Positions 35,926-43,914 of a stretch of DNA of 60,634 nt are shown one piece after another. The DNA comes from Bacteroidota bacterium. Its GTDB lineage: Bacteria; Bacteroidota; Bacteroidia; Chitinophagales; LD1. The position numbers and the translations under genes were made by a program. The notes beneath the pieces were generated by a model. It did no database searches and was not told the origin of the DNA. It saw nothing but the letters and a program-made list of their open reading frames with translations. The DNA lies in the NCBI GenBank assembly GCA_016715625.1, contig JADJZU010000016.1, positions 1-60,634 on the forward strand. Reading direction: 5' to 3'. Position 1 is the first letter of the stretch. The number at the start of each line of letters is the position of its first letter.

Positions 35926-35986
35926 AAAAAGTGAATGCCCCGCAGAGCGAATCTACGGGGTGCAATTTTGTGGGGGCGAATATAAA

Positions 35987-36058
35987 TCAGTAATGATACT
36001 TGCAGGAAATAATCACGATGTAGTTTTCAGTTACCTGATACACTAAGCGGTGCGTATA
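35987..36058 (-). pseudogene. C-terminal remnant of a YoeB/Txe-family ribosome-dependent RNase toxin
   Basis: Immediately after the DinB stop and in the same frame, 23 codons read YTHRLVYQVTENYIVIISCK then YHY and stop. This matches the C-terminus of YoeB/Txe toxins (HRLVY..., ending CxxHY), including the arginine and the terminal His-Tyr region used for catalysis. No start, N-terminal part, or YefM-like antitoxin is present, so it is a dead remnant. It suggests a toxin-antitoxin pair was lost here and that DinB was joined to it by deletion. Confidence 0.6.
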
Positions 36059-36574
36059 TCACCAATACCGCTCCTCCAGTACTTTTCGGTGATGCTCGGC
36101 ATGCCCGATAATCACAAAGCCCAGTGCACGCACGCTCATCGGGTTTTTACTGGCAACGCCTGAACGCATCCATGCGGATTCATCAAAACTGCGGAAGAGC
36201 GTGAGCGTGGCCTGTCGCACAGCAGCAAACTCTTCCTGCAGCGAGAGTAAACTACGTGCAGCAGCGTTGCTGTAAGGCACGTAATCGTTTTCCTCGAAGC
36301 CGGGCAGTTCGGTTTGGTCGTTGCGCCCAAAGCGTAGTGCCCGGTAAGCAAAAATGCGCTCGGCATCTATGATATGCAGCAACACTTCTTTCACGGTCCA
36401 TTTGCCGGTTGCGTAAGCATAGTCGCCTTTGTGAGCCGGTATGCGGCAGATAAATTCTATAAACTCATCGGTGTGCTGATGGAGTGCTTCCAGCAGATTA
36501 TCGTTCTGCACCCGGTCAATATAAGTGCCGTAGTAAGGGGCATACTCTCCGGCAGTGGGTTTAGTCATATTCAT
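36059..36574 (-). CDS. DinB-family protein (putative bacillithiol S-transferase-like)
   Basis: 171 residues of four-helix DinB/YfiT fold: KWTVKEVLLHIIDAERIFAY with the first metal-ligand His, and a C-terminal GHAEHHRKVLEERYW with two further histidines, the usual three-His nickel/zinc site. Such proteins are thiol S-transferases, in Firmicutes and Bacteroidota often bacillithiol-dependent; bshA at the window's end supports bacillithiol production. The start could be M1 or M3 (MNM). Confidence 0.87.
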   Translation of the reverse strand: MNMTKPTAGEYAPYYGTYIDRVQNDNLLEALHQHTDEFIEFICRIPAHKGDYAYATGKWTVKEVLLHIIDAERIFAYRALRFGRNDQTELPGFEENDYVPYSNAAARSLLSLQEEFAAVRQATLTLFRSFDESAWMRSGVASKNPMSVRALGFVIIGHAEHHRKVLEERYW

Positions 36575-36663
36575 GGCTTGCTTTTAGGATACGGTAAATG
36601 AAACAAAAATCCCGATGCCGAAAATCATTTCGCTTCATGCTATATAATGCGTAGTGTTGCTTT

Positions 36664-37332
36664 ATGCTGCGAGCGCTTTTTCTTTTATTGCTTTTTACTG
36701 CCAGCTCGTACCTGCCGGCACAAACAGCCCAACGAGCCCGTTGCGGATTTCGCTGCTATCCGGCTCATGTAGATAGTGCCGGAACCATTTTCCTGCACAA
36801 CCAAAAAAGCGGCCTTGGACGAAAAATAGGGGTGGCACTGGGTTACACATTTGCTTATGAAGCGGCCATCTATGGATTGCTTTATGTGTTGCCCGAAAAC
36901 GTTTCCAGATGGAACAGCGCTGCCAAACGAAATTTCGGCAGCAACTATCGCAATACATTTACCAAGCCCATCGCACTCGATAAAGATCAATGGTATGTAA
37001 ACTATGTGGGGCATCCGTATCAGGGGGCCTTTTACTACAACAGCATGCGCGCACAAGGTGCCCCCATGTGGCAGTCTTCCTTGTTTGCCTTTGCCAACAG
37101 TTACGCATGGGAGTTTTTGCTGGAGGGCGCTATAGAGCAGCCCAGCATTCAAGACCTGATGGTAACGCCCGTTGCCGGCACCTTGCTGGGCGAATTGTTT
37201 CATTGGGCCACCCTGCGCATGAGCCGCAAGGGATTTACCTGGTACGAGAAAGCATTTGTTTGTGTGTTTAACCCGGCCTTTGCCATACACAATGGGTTTA
37301 AATGGGCCGGCAGAAAACAGTTTGTGCCTTAA
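36664..37332 (+). CDS. DUF3943 membrane-associated protein
   Basis: 222 residues with a signal peptide (LLLLFTASSYLPAQ) and a DUF3943 core: KDQWYVNYVGHPYQGAFYYN, SYAWEFLLEGAIEQPSIQDL and MVTPVAGTLLGELF. These WxNxxGHP and PSxQDLxxTPxxG patterns define the family. Likely outer-membrane or periplasmic, function unknown. The next gene follows after 35 bp. Confidence 0.88.
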   Translation: MLRALFLLLLFTASSYLPAQTAQRARCGFRCYPAHVDSAGTIFLHNQKSGLGRKIGVALGYTFAYEAAIYGLLYVLPENVSRWNSAAKRNFGSNYRNTFTKPIALDKDQWYVNYVGHPYQGAFYYNSMRAQGAPMWQSSLFAFANSYAWEFLLEGAIEQPSIQDLMVTPVAGTLLGELFHWATLRMSRKGFTWYEKAFVCVFNPAFAIHNGFKWAGRKQFVP

Positions 37333-37367
37333 TCAAAGAATAAACTTTGCCTGTTGCCCCTTGTTTT

Positions 37368-37877
37368 ATGATTATGTTCAGTTGCCGCGTGTTTGTTTTG
37401 TTGTTGGTTTGCATGGTAAATACATCCATCATGTCACAGACCCTTTTTCCTTCACTTACAGCAGAAACACTTTCCGGCAATAAAATCACTTTTCCTCAGG
37501 TGGTCAAAGGACAAAAAGCATTGCTGGTGGTGGCTTTCGAGCGGCAGGCACAGTCACAGGCCGATGCATGGTATGATGCTTACGTAAAAAACTTTCAGCC
37601 TCAGGGTTATGTGTTTTATGAATTACCCATGATATCGGGACTGTGGAAATGGATGAGTGGATTTATTGACTCCGGTATGCGCTCGGGAGTGCCCTCCTAC
37701 AAACACGACAACGTAGCAACTTATTACGGCCCGCTGGATACTTACTACGAAGCATTCGGAGTAAACAACAAGTCTATTGTTTACGTTTTCTCGCTTAATG
37801 AACAAGGGCAAATAACGGCATCTGCCTCAGGACCCGCGACAGGTGTAAAGATAAACGCCCTCCTGCAGGGGAAGTAA
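37368..37877 (+). CDS. Secreted ATP10-like / thioredoxin-fold protein
   Basis: About 169 residues. Start at MIMFSCRVFVLLLVCMVN, a signal peptide; alternative ATG six bases later. The mature part opens TLFPSLTAETLSGNKITFPQ and contains KALLVVAFERQAQSQADAWY, the opening of a thioredoxin-like fold without its CxxC; similar to mitochondrial ATP10-like proteins that act in ATP synthase assembly. That relation is tentative. Confidence 0.68.
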   Translation: MIMFSCRVFVLLLVCMVNTSIMSQTLFPSLTAETLSGNKITFPQVVKGQKALLVVAFERQAQSQADAWYDAYVKNFQPQGYVFYELPMISGLWKWMSGFIDSGMRSGVPSYKHDNVATYYGPLDTYYEAFGVNNKSIVYVFSLNEQGQITASASGPATGVKINALLQGK

Positions 37878-37897
37878 TCTTAAAAAGTATGGAAGAA

Positions 37898-39010
37898 CTA
37901 TTCCAGCACCAGCTTACGGTACTGTCGGTTGTTTTTTGATTGTATACAAAGTGTATACAGGCCTTTTTGCAAGTGTTGAAGCTCAAGCTTAGTCAATGGA
38001 AACACTACCGGATTTTCCCATACAAGTTTACCTGCGATATCGTACAGGCTGAGTATAGCCTCTTCGGGTTCGCTGCTGAAAGCTACAAATACCGTTCCGG
38101 TGGAGGGGTTGGGGAAAATATTTGGGGCCATCACGAAACCTGTTTCGGCCGGCACACCGGTGGGCAGATTGCGCACACTATCGCGATATAAAATTTCTGT
38201 TACAAACTCGAAGCCCGGGAATGGACCAACAGCAATCTGTGTAGTATTAATCTGCAACAAAGGGACCATCTGTCCTTTGCCTATCCACTTGTATTCGCGA
38301 TTGATAGCGTTGTTTACTTTCAAGCCAAACTGTACTGTATCGATATACAGCGAATCGGCACCATGAATTTCCGAAACCTGCCGCAGCACTTCAAAAGCAC
38401 CGAACGGAGTGATGAGCGTTCCCCAGCCATCTATCTGGTTATAGCGCACTTGCATGTGCGTATAGCTGCCCAACTGCGGCACATCTATATCATAGTCGGA
38501 GTGGGCGGTATCTTTATCACCAAACTGCATTGGAAACCGGTAAAGGGTGTCAGAGTGATTCATGCCCACCGGAGTAGGAAAACCACTCACGCGCATACCA
38601 ATGCCACGCCACCGATACAGACTGTTGGTTTTATAATAAAAGTTATACGACTCGGTAAATACACTGTTGAGCACCGGAATATCCGTAAGCAGATTTCCCT
38701 CTGCTGTGGCCACATTGGAGCGGTTAGGCGTCAGGGGCGTATTGGCAAATACCAATGAATAGCCGGGACTGATAAACAAAGGGTTCAGAAATTCTTTGAC
38801 CTGCTGTGTTTGCCAGTTGAGGTCCGAAAAATCCCAGACGGCATTCGTATCGGTGTAAGCATAATCCACATTAAAGTCAATCGCTGACACACTCAGGCGG
38901 GCGGTGTCTCCTGCATCAGCAAAATCGTTTTCGTCAATGATAATTTGCCCGATGCACGACCCGTGTAACAAAACAGCCAGCAAAATGGCGAAGGAGTTAA
39001 GCAACTTCAT
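37898..39010 (-). CDS. T9SS-secreted protein with type A sorting domain
   Basis: About 370 residues. Start at MKLLNSFAILLAVLLHG (39010), signal peptide ending GSCIGQ. Beta-rich body (FADAGDTARLSVSAIDFNVD; AVWDFSDLNWQT). The C-terminal 75 residues (IFPNPSTGTVFVAF, LSLYDIAGKLVW, LQHLQKGLYTLCIQSKNNRQ) are a Por-secretion-system type A sorting tail. It therefore goes to the surface via T9SS. The body resembles other Bacteroidota 'T9SS type A' proteins of unknown function. Confidence 0.9.
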   Translation of the reverse strand: MKLLNSFAILLAVLLHGSCIGQIIIDENDFADAGDTARLSVSAIDFNVDYAYTDTNAVWDFSDLNWQTQQVKEFLNPLFISPGYSLVFANTPLTPNRSNVATAEGNLLTDIPVLNSVFTESYNFYYKTNSLYRWRGIGMRVSGFPTPVGMNHSDTLYRFPMQFGDKDTAHSDYDIDVPQLGSYTHMQVRYNQIDGWGTLITPFGAFEVLRQVSEIHGADSLYIDTVQFGLKVNNAINREYKWIGKGQMVPLLQINTTQIAVGPFPGFEFVTEILYRDSVRNLPTGVPAETGFVMAPNIFPNPSTGTVFVAFSSEPEEAILSLYDIAGKLVWENPVVFPLTKLELQHLQKGLYTLCIQSKNNRQYRKLVLE

Positions 39011-39093
39011 GCGCAAGTGTATTGTGTATCAATTATCGTATTTCCTACCCGATAATCTGCAATGAGAATAATCATGCCGATCCTTCGTTTTAC

Positions 39094-39123
39094 TTGGCAA
39101 CCCAGCCTTGCCACTTATATTTA
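39094..39123 (+). promoter_or_regulatory. Promoter of the ABC exporter gene, close to its ATG
   Basis: TTGG (39094-39097), 18-bp spacer, TATATTTA (39116-39123), one base off the Bacteroidota consensus. The exporter ATG begins at 39130, only 6 bp downstream, so the transcript would start at or next to the ATG and lack a leader. Confidence 0.6.
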
Positions 39124-39129
39124 CCCCGC

Positions 39130-40953
39130 ATGCAAAATCTTTGGCGCATCCTTTCTTATATCCGCAAGTACCGCGGCTTTGCTATTCTGAACGTGTTGTT
39201 CAATATGCTCACCGTGGCGTTCTCCCTGTTCTCGGTGATGATGATAGTGCCGTTTATGCAATTGCTTTTCGGCAAAATACCGATGGTGATGGAAGCTCCG
39301 CAGTTCAGCTGGACAGCCGATAGTCTGTTTGCCTATTTCAAATATTACCTGAGCATGGAAATTAGCCAGAGCGGGCAACTGGTGGCCTTGGTTAAATTTT
39401 GTCTGGTGATTGCGCTTCTGTTTTTTCTCAAAAATCTGTTTCGGTTTCTGGCTTTGTTTTTTCTGGCGCCCATCCGCAGTGGTGCCGTGCGCGAAATTCG
39501 CAGCGATGTATACTCCAAAATACTATCGCTCCCGCTTTCCTTTTATTCCAAAGAGCGCAAGGGCGACATTATTGCCCGCATCAGCGATGATGTGCGCGAA
39601 GTAGAAATCAGCATTATCAGCTTTTTGGAGGTGACCGTTCGCGAGCCGCTCACTATCTTTATTTACCTGGGGGCTCTGCTGATGTGGAGTGCCGAACTCA
39701 CCGCCTTTGTGTTTGTGATGCTGCTGGTTACCGGATTCATTATCGGGCGCGTGGGAAAATCACTGAAACGCCAATCGGCCGAAGCACAAGACATCAGCGG
39801 GCGGTTAATATCTATTGTGGACGAAACACTCGGAGGCTTGCGCATTATTCATGCCTTTAATGCCGAAGAATACATGCGCGACCAATTCAGCAAAATCAAC
39901 CGACAGCTCTTTGGCATCAGCGTGCGCATGAACTCGCGCAGAGAGTTGAGCTCGCCCCTCACCGAGTTTCTGGCTATGTGTGTAGTGTGCGCGGTACTCT
40001 ATTACGGAGGCACCCTGGTGCTGGAGAAAAAAACCCTGCAGGCTGAAACCTTCATCGGATTTATGGTATTGTTTGCGCAGCTTATTCCACCGGCCAAGGG
40101 ATTTTCGAATGCGTTTTATAACATTCGCAAAGGGCTGGCATCGGCACAGCGTATTTTTGAAATACTGGATGCCCCCGTAGTGATAGAAGAAAAGCAGGAG
40201 GCCCGCGCCATTCAGAATTTCACCCGCGAAATTGAATATCATCAGGTAGGTTTTTCTTACAACAACTTTGACGACAAAAAAATTCTGGAAGGCATCAACC
40301 TCACCATTTCCAAAGGCAAACTGGTAGCGCTGGTGGGGCAAAGCGGTGCCGGCAAAACGACCCTGGTAGACTTATTGCCGCGTTTCTACGATGTGAGCAC
40401 CGGACATATAAAAATAGACGGTGTAGACGTGCGCGATTACAAATTGAGCGACTTGCGCAATCTGTTTGGTATGGTGAGCCAGGAGGCTATTTTATTTAAC
40501 GATACGGTGTTCAACAACATTGCCTTTGGGTTGAAGAACGTAACCATGGAGCAGGTGAAAGAAGCCGCCACCATTGCCAACGCCCACGATTTTATTTCAA
40601 AACTGAGCGATGGTTATCAAACGGTGATTGGCGACCGGGGCAATAAACTGAGTGGTGGCGAAAGGCAGCGACTGACGATTGCCCGTGCGGTGTTGGCCAA
40701 TCCCCCCATTTTAATTTTGGATGAGGCGACTTCTTCGCTCGACTCCGGCTCCGAAAAACTGGTGCAGGATGCCCTCACAAAATTAATGCGCGGCCGAACC
40801 ACTATCGTCATTGCGCATCGTTTGTCTACCATTCAATATGCCGATGAAATTATGGTGATGCAGGATGGCAAGATTGCCGAGCGTGGAAACCACATCAGCC
40901 TGATGGCCAAAAGCGGTATCTATAAACGCCTGGTAGAGCTACAAGCCTTTTAA
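39130..40953 (+). CDS. ABC transporter (MsbA-like, transmembrane fused to ATPase)
   Basis: 607 residues; start chosen at MQNLWRILSYIRKYR. Six transmembrane helices in the first 330 residues, then the ATPase: Walker A GQSGAGKTT, Q-loop MVSQEAILF, signature LSGGERQR, Walker B ILILDEATSSLD, and H-loop IVIAHRLSTI. The single-chain half-transporter works as a homodimer. The MsbA-like layout suggests export of lipid-linked substrates such as lipid A, but substrate is inferred. Confidence 0.93.
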   Translation: MQNLWRILSYIRKYRGFAILNVLFNMLTVAFSLFSVMMIVPFMQLLFGKIPMVMEAPQFSWTADSLFAYFKYYLSMEISQSGQLVALVKFCLVIALLFFLKNLFRFLALFFLAPIRSGAVREIRSDVYSKILSLPLSFYSKERKGDIIARISDDVREVEISIISFLEVTVREPLTIFIYLGALLMWSAELTAFVFVMLLVTGFIIGRVGKSLKRQSAEAQDISGRLISIVDETLGGLRIIHAFNAEEYMRDQFSKINRQLFGISVRMNSRRELSSPLTEFLAMCVVCAVLYYGGTLVLEKKTLQAETFIGFMVLFAQLIPPAKGFSNAFYNIRKGLASAQRIFEILDAPVVIEEKQEARAIQNFTREIEYHQVGFSYNNFDDKKILEGINLTISKGKLVALVGQSGAGKTTLVDLLPRFYDVSTGHIKIDGVDVRDYKLSDLRNLFGMVSQEAILFNDTVFNNIAFGLKNVTMEQVKEAATIANAHDFISKLSDGYQTVIGDRGNKLSGGERQRLTIARAVLANPPILILDEATSSLDSGSEKLVQDALTKLMRGRTTIVIAHRLSTIQYADEIMVMQDGKIAERGNHISLMAKSGIYKRLVELQAF

Positions 40954-40955
40954 TT

Positions 40956-41735
40956 TTACTCCTCACCTTTGGGAAACCACGGCACAAAAGCGCTGGTGTT
41001 GCGCTTGTAGGCAGCATAGGCATCGTTGCCCTCATACTTTTTTTCGAGCAGCGTAACACCTGATACGCGTAGCAGCAGATAAGTAATGGTTACGGGCCCC
41101 CAGACAGCGATATACCAGTATCCGGAGGGAATAGACAACAGAAAAATTCCCCACCACATCACCGCTTCGCCAAAGTAGTTGGGGTGGCGGGTGTAGCGCC
41201 ACAAGCCATGATTCATAATGGCTTTCTTTTGGTGATGCCCTTCGCGAAACATATACATCTGCCAGTCGCCCACGGCCTCAAACAAAAACCCAATACCCCA
41301 CACCACACAGCCAATGGGGTAGAGCACTTTATAGCTATTCATAATGCTGCTGCCATTGTTGACCACCAGCACCGGCAGCAGGTTGATAAACATGATTAAG
41401 CCTTGCAGCATAAACACCTGCAGGAACGAACGCCACACCACGGTGGTGCCCCATTCTTTGCGCCAGTTGGCATATCGAAAATCTTCCGGCTTGCCCCAGC
41501 TGCGCAAGCCGATGTAAAGCGAAAGCCTCAGCCCCCAGATAAACACCAGATAGGTGACTATCTTTTGATGAAAGCGGTCGCTGCCGCAAACAAAAAAGGT
41601 TACCAGAGCCACCAGCACAAAGCCAATCCCCCAGCCGATGTCGGCCACGCTCATGTCTTTTTTAACCAGCGACACGACAAACAGCAAGACCATGAACACA
41701 ACAATGCAAAAGGCTGCCAGCAGGTAAATGTTCAT
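40956..41735 (-). CDS. DUF1295 membrane protein (steroid 5-alpha-reductase C-terminal-like)
   Basis: 259 residues, about seven hydrophobic segments. DUF1295 motifs: YLVFIWGLRLSLYIGLRSWG, RYANWRKEWG, and the C-terminal LWRYTRHPNYFGEAVMWWGI typical of the steroid reductase/isoprenylcysteine methyltransferase superfamily (the RHPNYF motif). The activity is unknown. Converges with the exporter gene, 2 bp from stop to stop. Confidence 0.9.
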   Translation of the reverse strand: MNIYLLAAFCIVVFMVLLFVVSLVKKDMSVADIGWGIGFVLVALVTFFVCGSDRFHQKIVTYLVFIWGLRLSLYIGLRSWGKPEDFRYANWRKEWGTTVVWRSFLQVFMLQGLIMFINLLPVLVVNNGSSIMNSYKVLYPIGCVVWGIGFLFEAVGDWQMYMFREGHHQKKAIMNHGLWRYTRHPNYFGEAVMWWGIFLLSIPSGYWYIAVWGPVTITYLLLRVSGVTLLEKKYEGNDAYAAYKRNTSAFVPWFPKGEE

Positions 41736-41751
41736 ACGTTCAATTTTACTT

Positions 41752-41780
41752 TAAAGATAGTGTTCGCCCTTCAAGCACAA
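41752..41780 (-). promoter_or_regulatory. Promoter of the DUF1295 gene
   Basis: On the minus strand TTGT (41780-41777), a 17-bp spacer and TATCTTTA (41759-41752) with the ATG 16 bp downstream. Bacteroidota-type promoter. Confidence 0.6.
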
Positions 41781-41849
41781 AACTTTTGCAACCATTAGGT
41801 GGTTGGCGGCTTCTGTTATATTCGTCTATCATACAATGACTGTCAGGCT

Positions 41850-42899
41850 ATGAAAAAAATATTCCACACCCTTCTTTTTGTTTTCATTCTTGGTTTTGCT
41901 CAGCGTATCACTGCGCAGAACAACGTAGGTATTGGCATCGCCAACCCCGACCCCTATGCCCTGCTGCATCTGGAGAGCAACAGCAAAGGAGTGCTGGTGC
42001 CTAAGCTGGATGCTGCTGAGCGCAGCTCGCTGGGGGCTATGCTGAATGCCACCAACCAGGGCTTACTCGTATTTGGTCCCGACACCAATCAGTTTTGGTA
42101 TTGGGACGGCACGCAGTGGATCCCTTTCCCTACGCCTCCAATCCCGGGCCCTACAGGCCCTACCGGTCCTCAAGGCATTCAGGGATTGCAAGGCCCCACA
42201 GGCGACACCGGCCCACAAGGCCCGCAAGGCATACAGGGCCTGCAAGGAGTAACCGGCCCGCAGGGCGACACCGGCCCGCAAGGCATTCAAGGGATACAGG
42301 GAATACAAGGCATACAGGGAATACAGGGCATTGCAGGGCCCACCGGCAGCACCGGTGCCACCGGCCCGGCTACACCTTGTGCACCCACCACGCTATCGTT
42401 TAATGCCAGCGGTTCGCTGACCTATGCCGACAACTGCGGCAACACCATTACCTCGCCCAACGGAGCCTGGCTCACGGGCGGCAACACCGCTCCGGCCAGC
42501 AATAACATAGGCCAAACCGGCAATGCTCCTTTGGTGTTTGTGACCAATAACCAAAACCGCATGAGCGTGGAAGCCAATGGCGATATTTTTGTGGCGGGCA
42601 GCAAGCCGATTTTTGTGCAGCGATTTTTTTGCAATGGCTGCGATAATCCCAATAGAAATACCGGAATATCTTCTGCTACGTATGTGGCTATACTGGCTGG
42701 ATTTTACCCGACCGGAGATGATGGCGATGCGGAAAGCACCCGGGCGAGGGTATATGAAAGCGGAGGCACCTGGTGGTTTAAGGGTGATTTAGAATCGCCC
42801 AGCGATGAAGACTGGAACGTGGACATTATGTTTATCAAGCGCCAGCTGGTAGACGACCTGCGACCCGCTTCGCAAAACGGAGGCGGAACCGGATTTTAA
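41850..42899 (+). CDS. Secreted collagen-like repeat protein (second copy type)
   Basis: 349 residues. Start MKKIFHTLLFVFILGF with signal peptide ending ITAQ. An N-terminal region (NVGIGIANPDPYALLHLES) of the type found in phage tail-like or 'surface' proteins precedes a collagen-like tract from about residue 99 to 176 (GPTGPTGPQGIQGLQGPTG; then five consecutive GIQ/GIQGIQ units), followed by a C-terminal globular domain with a NGCDNPNRN motif. Unlike the gene at 14886, GIQG runs dominate. Function unknown, probably surface filament or adhesion. Confidence 0.85.
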   Translation: MKKIFHTLLFVFILGFAQRITAQNNVGIGIANPDPYALLHLESNSKGVLVPKLDAAERSSLGAMLNATNQGLLVFGPDTNQFWYWDGTQWIPFPTPPIPGPTGPTGPQGIQGLQGPTGDTGPQGPQGIQGLQGVTGPQGDTGPQGIQGIQGIQGIQGIQGIAGPTGSTGATGPATPCAPTTLSFNASGSLTYADNCGNTITSPNGAWLTGGNTAPASNNIGQTGNAPLVFVTNNQNRMSVEANGDIFVAGSKPIFVQRFFCNGCDNPNRNTGISSATYVAILAGFYPTGDDGDAESTRARVYESGGTWWFKGDLESPSDEDWNVDIMFIKRQLVDDLRPASQNGGGTGF

Positions 42900-42956
42900 G
42901 CTTGCATTTCAACGGCTGATTCTTTTTCCCCCTGCGCCTGCGTGCGTTAAATAAAA

Positions 42957-42979
42957 ACAGGCGGGGGATGCCCGCCTGT
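42957..42979 (-). terminator. Terminator acting on minus-strand transcripts
   Basis: Stem ACAGGCGGG / CCCGCCTGT. On the minus strand it is followed by TTTTTATTT, whereas on the plus strand the next bases are A's. It therefore fits termination of leftward transcription from 43032-43841, supporting expression of that strand. Confidence 0.6.
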
Positions 42980-43031
42980 AAAAAAAATGGATATGTGATT
43001 TCAACATACTCAAGCACCTCAGCGATGATGA

Positions 43032-43292
43032 CTAAGCCCTGGCGCTGGGTGAGATACCCACCGGTAAGATAACAAAATGCTCCTGAGGTGCAGATTGGCG
43101 TACCAGCAAGGATGATAGCGGTATTCCATTATATGCCTTGCCAATCAGCGAGGCTGATAACAGCATTCTGCTATATGCCTCTTTGACCAGCCGGGCTGAT
43201 AACAACATACTACTGTATGCCTTTGCAACTGGTGAGGCTGATAACGATATGCTATTATACGCCTTATCAAGCAGCGAAGCTGATAAGGACAT
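43032..43292 (-). CDS. Repeat-coded small protein, 14-residue repeats
   Basis: 86 residues made of four or five units of 14 residues of the type MLLSASLIGKAYNG / ISLSASPVAKAYSS, encoded by 42-bp tandem repeats (43102-43311). Units are alternately hydrophobic and small. The opposite strand is also open through the array (SEADNSILLYASLT-type units), so the coding strand is not certain; the leftward terminator at 42957 favours minus. No known family. Could equally be non-coding repetitive DNA. Confidence 0.35.
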   Translation of the reverse strand: MSLSASLLDKAYNSISLSASPVAKAYSSMLLSARLVKEAYSRMLLSASLIGKAYNGIPLSSLLVRQSAPQEHFVILPVGISPSARA

Positions 43293-43311
43293 GCCGTTAT
43301 ATATCCATCTA
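43102..43311. repeat. Five tandem 42-bp repeats
   Basis: Units at 43102-43143, 43144-43185, 43186-43227, 43228-43269 and 43270-43311, each with a core GCTGATAA followed by a variable region and a ...TATATGCC-type end. The units have diverged but keep the period exactly. Because 42 is 14 codons, all six frames stay in phase with the repeats. Confidence 0.75.
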
Positions 43312-43391
43312 TACGGGGAAGTGTCTCATGCAAGGCGTTTTTACACTTTACAAGTGACAAAAGGCTTATAAAGGGGGCGCTTTTAAAAGAT

Positions 43392-43841
43392 TTAAAGCTT
43401 TCTGCGCTTATTTCGGGTGCGGGTTACGGGCTCCAGGGCTTTAATGCGCTCTGCCTCGGCATGGACCACTTGCTTTACATCTTGCGGGCGCACCCAAAAG
43501 TGGCCGGCTGCCCAATACACATCCAGCAGATGGAGCACTGCCCAGCCCATAATAGTAATCTCTGCCACACGCATTTTTTTGGCGGCACTTCTTAGTGAGG
43601 TTAGCCCTTCGGGCAGCGAGTTGCCGGGCGATAGGGGCAGCCCCTGCCATGTGCTTACTCCATGTACTTTAGCTACGGTATCGGGCGGGGCAAACGTAAG
43701 GCTGCTGCGCCTGCCGGTGGGATAGGTTTGTACAAATCCTTTTTTGCGGGCTTTGTGCAGGCTTTGAGACGATGAGTAGTCATAGGTATAACGCACAAAA
43801 TCGCCTCCGGTGAGCACGTTGTTTTGTATGTAAATAGCCAT
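43392..43841 (-). CDS. Unknown basic protein
   Basis: 149 residues, start MAIYIQNNVLTGGDFVRY (43841); the frame extends upstream over a poly-proline stretch but lacks a good start there. The middle (GFVQTYPTGRRSSLTFAPPD) and C-terminus (PVTRTRNKRRKL, strongly basic) suggest nucleic-acid binding, without family evidence. Its C-terminal stop is 99 bp from the tandem repeat array. Two of its regions (ARKKGFVQT) resemble a beta-strand domain. Function unknown. Confidence 0.5.
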   Translation of the reverse strand: MAIYIQNNVLTGGDFVRYTYDYSSSQSLHKARKKGFVQTYPTGRRSSLTFAPPDTVAKVHGVSTWQGLPLSPGNSLPEGLTSLRSAAKKMRVAEITIMGWAVLHLLDVYWAAGHFWVRPQDVKQVVHAEAERIKALEPVTRTRNKRRKL

Positions 43842-43914
43842 GGTGGGGGGTGGGGTGGGGAAAAAAAAAAAAGGCCATGAATGATTGGAGGCATGGTAGT
43901 AATAACACGAGTCA

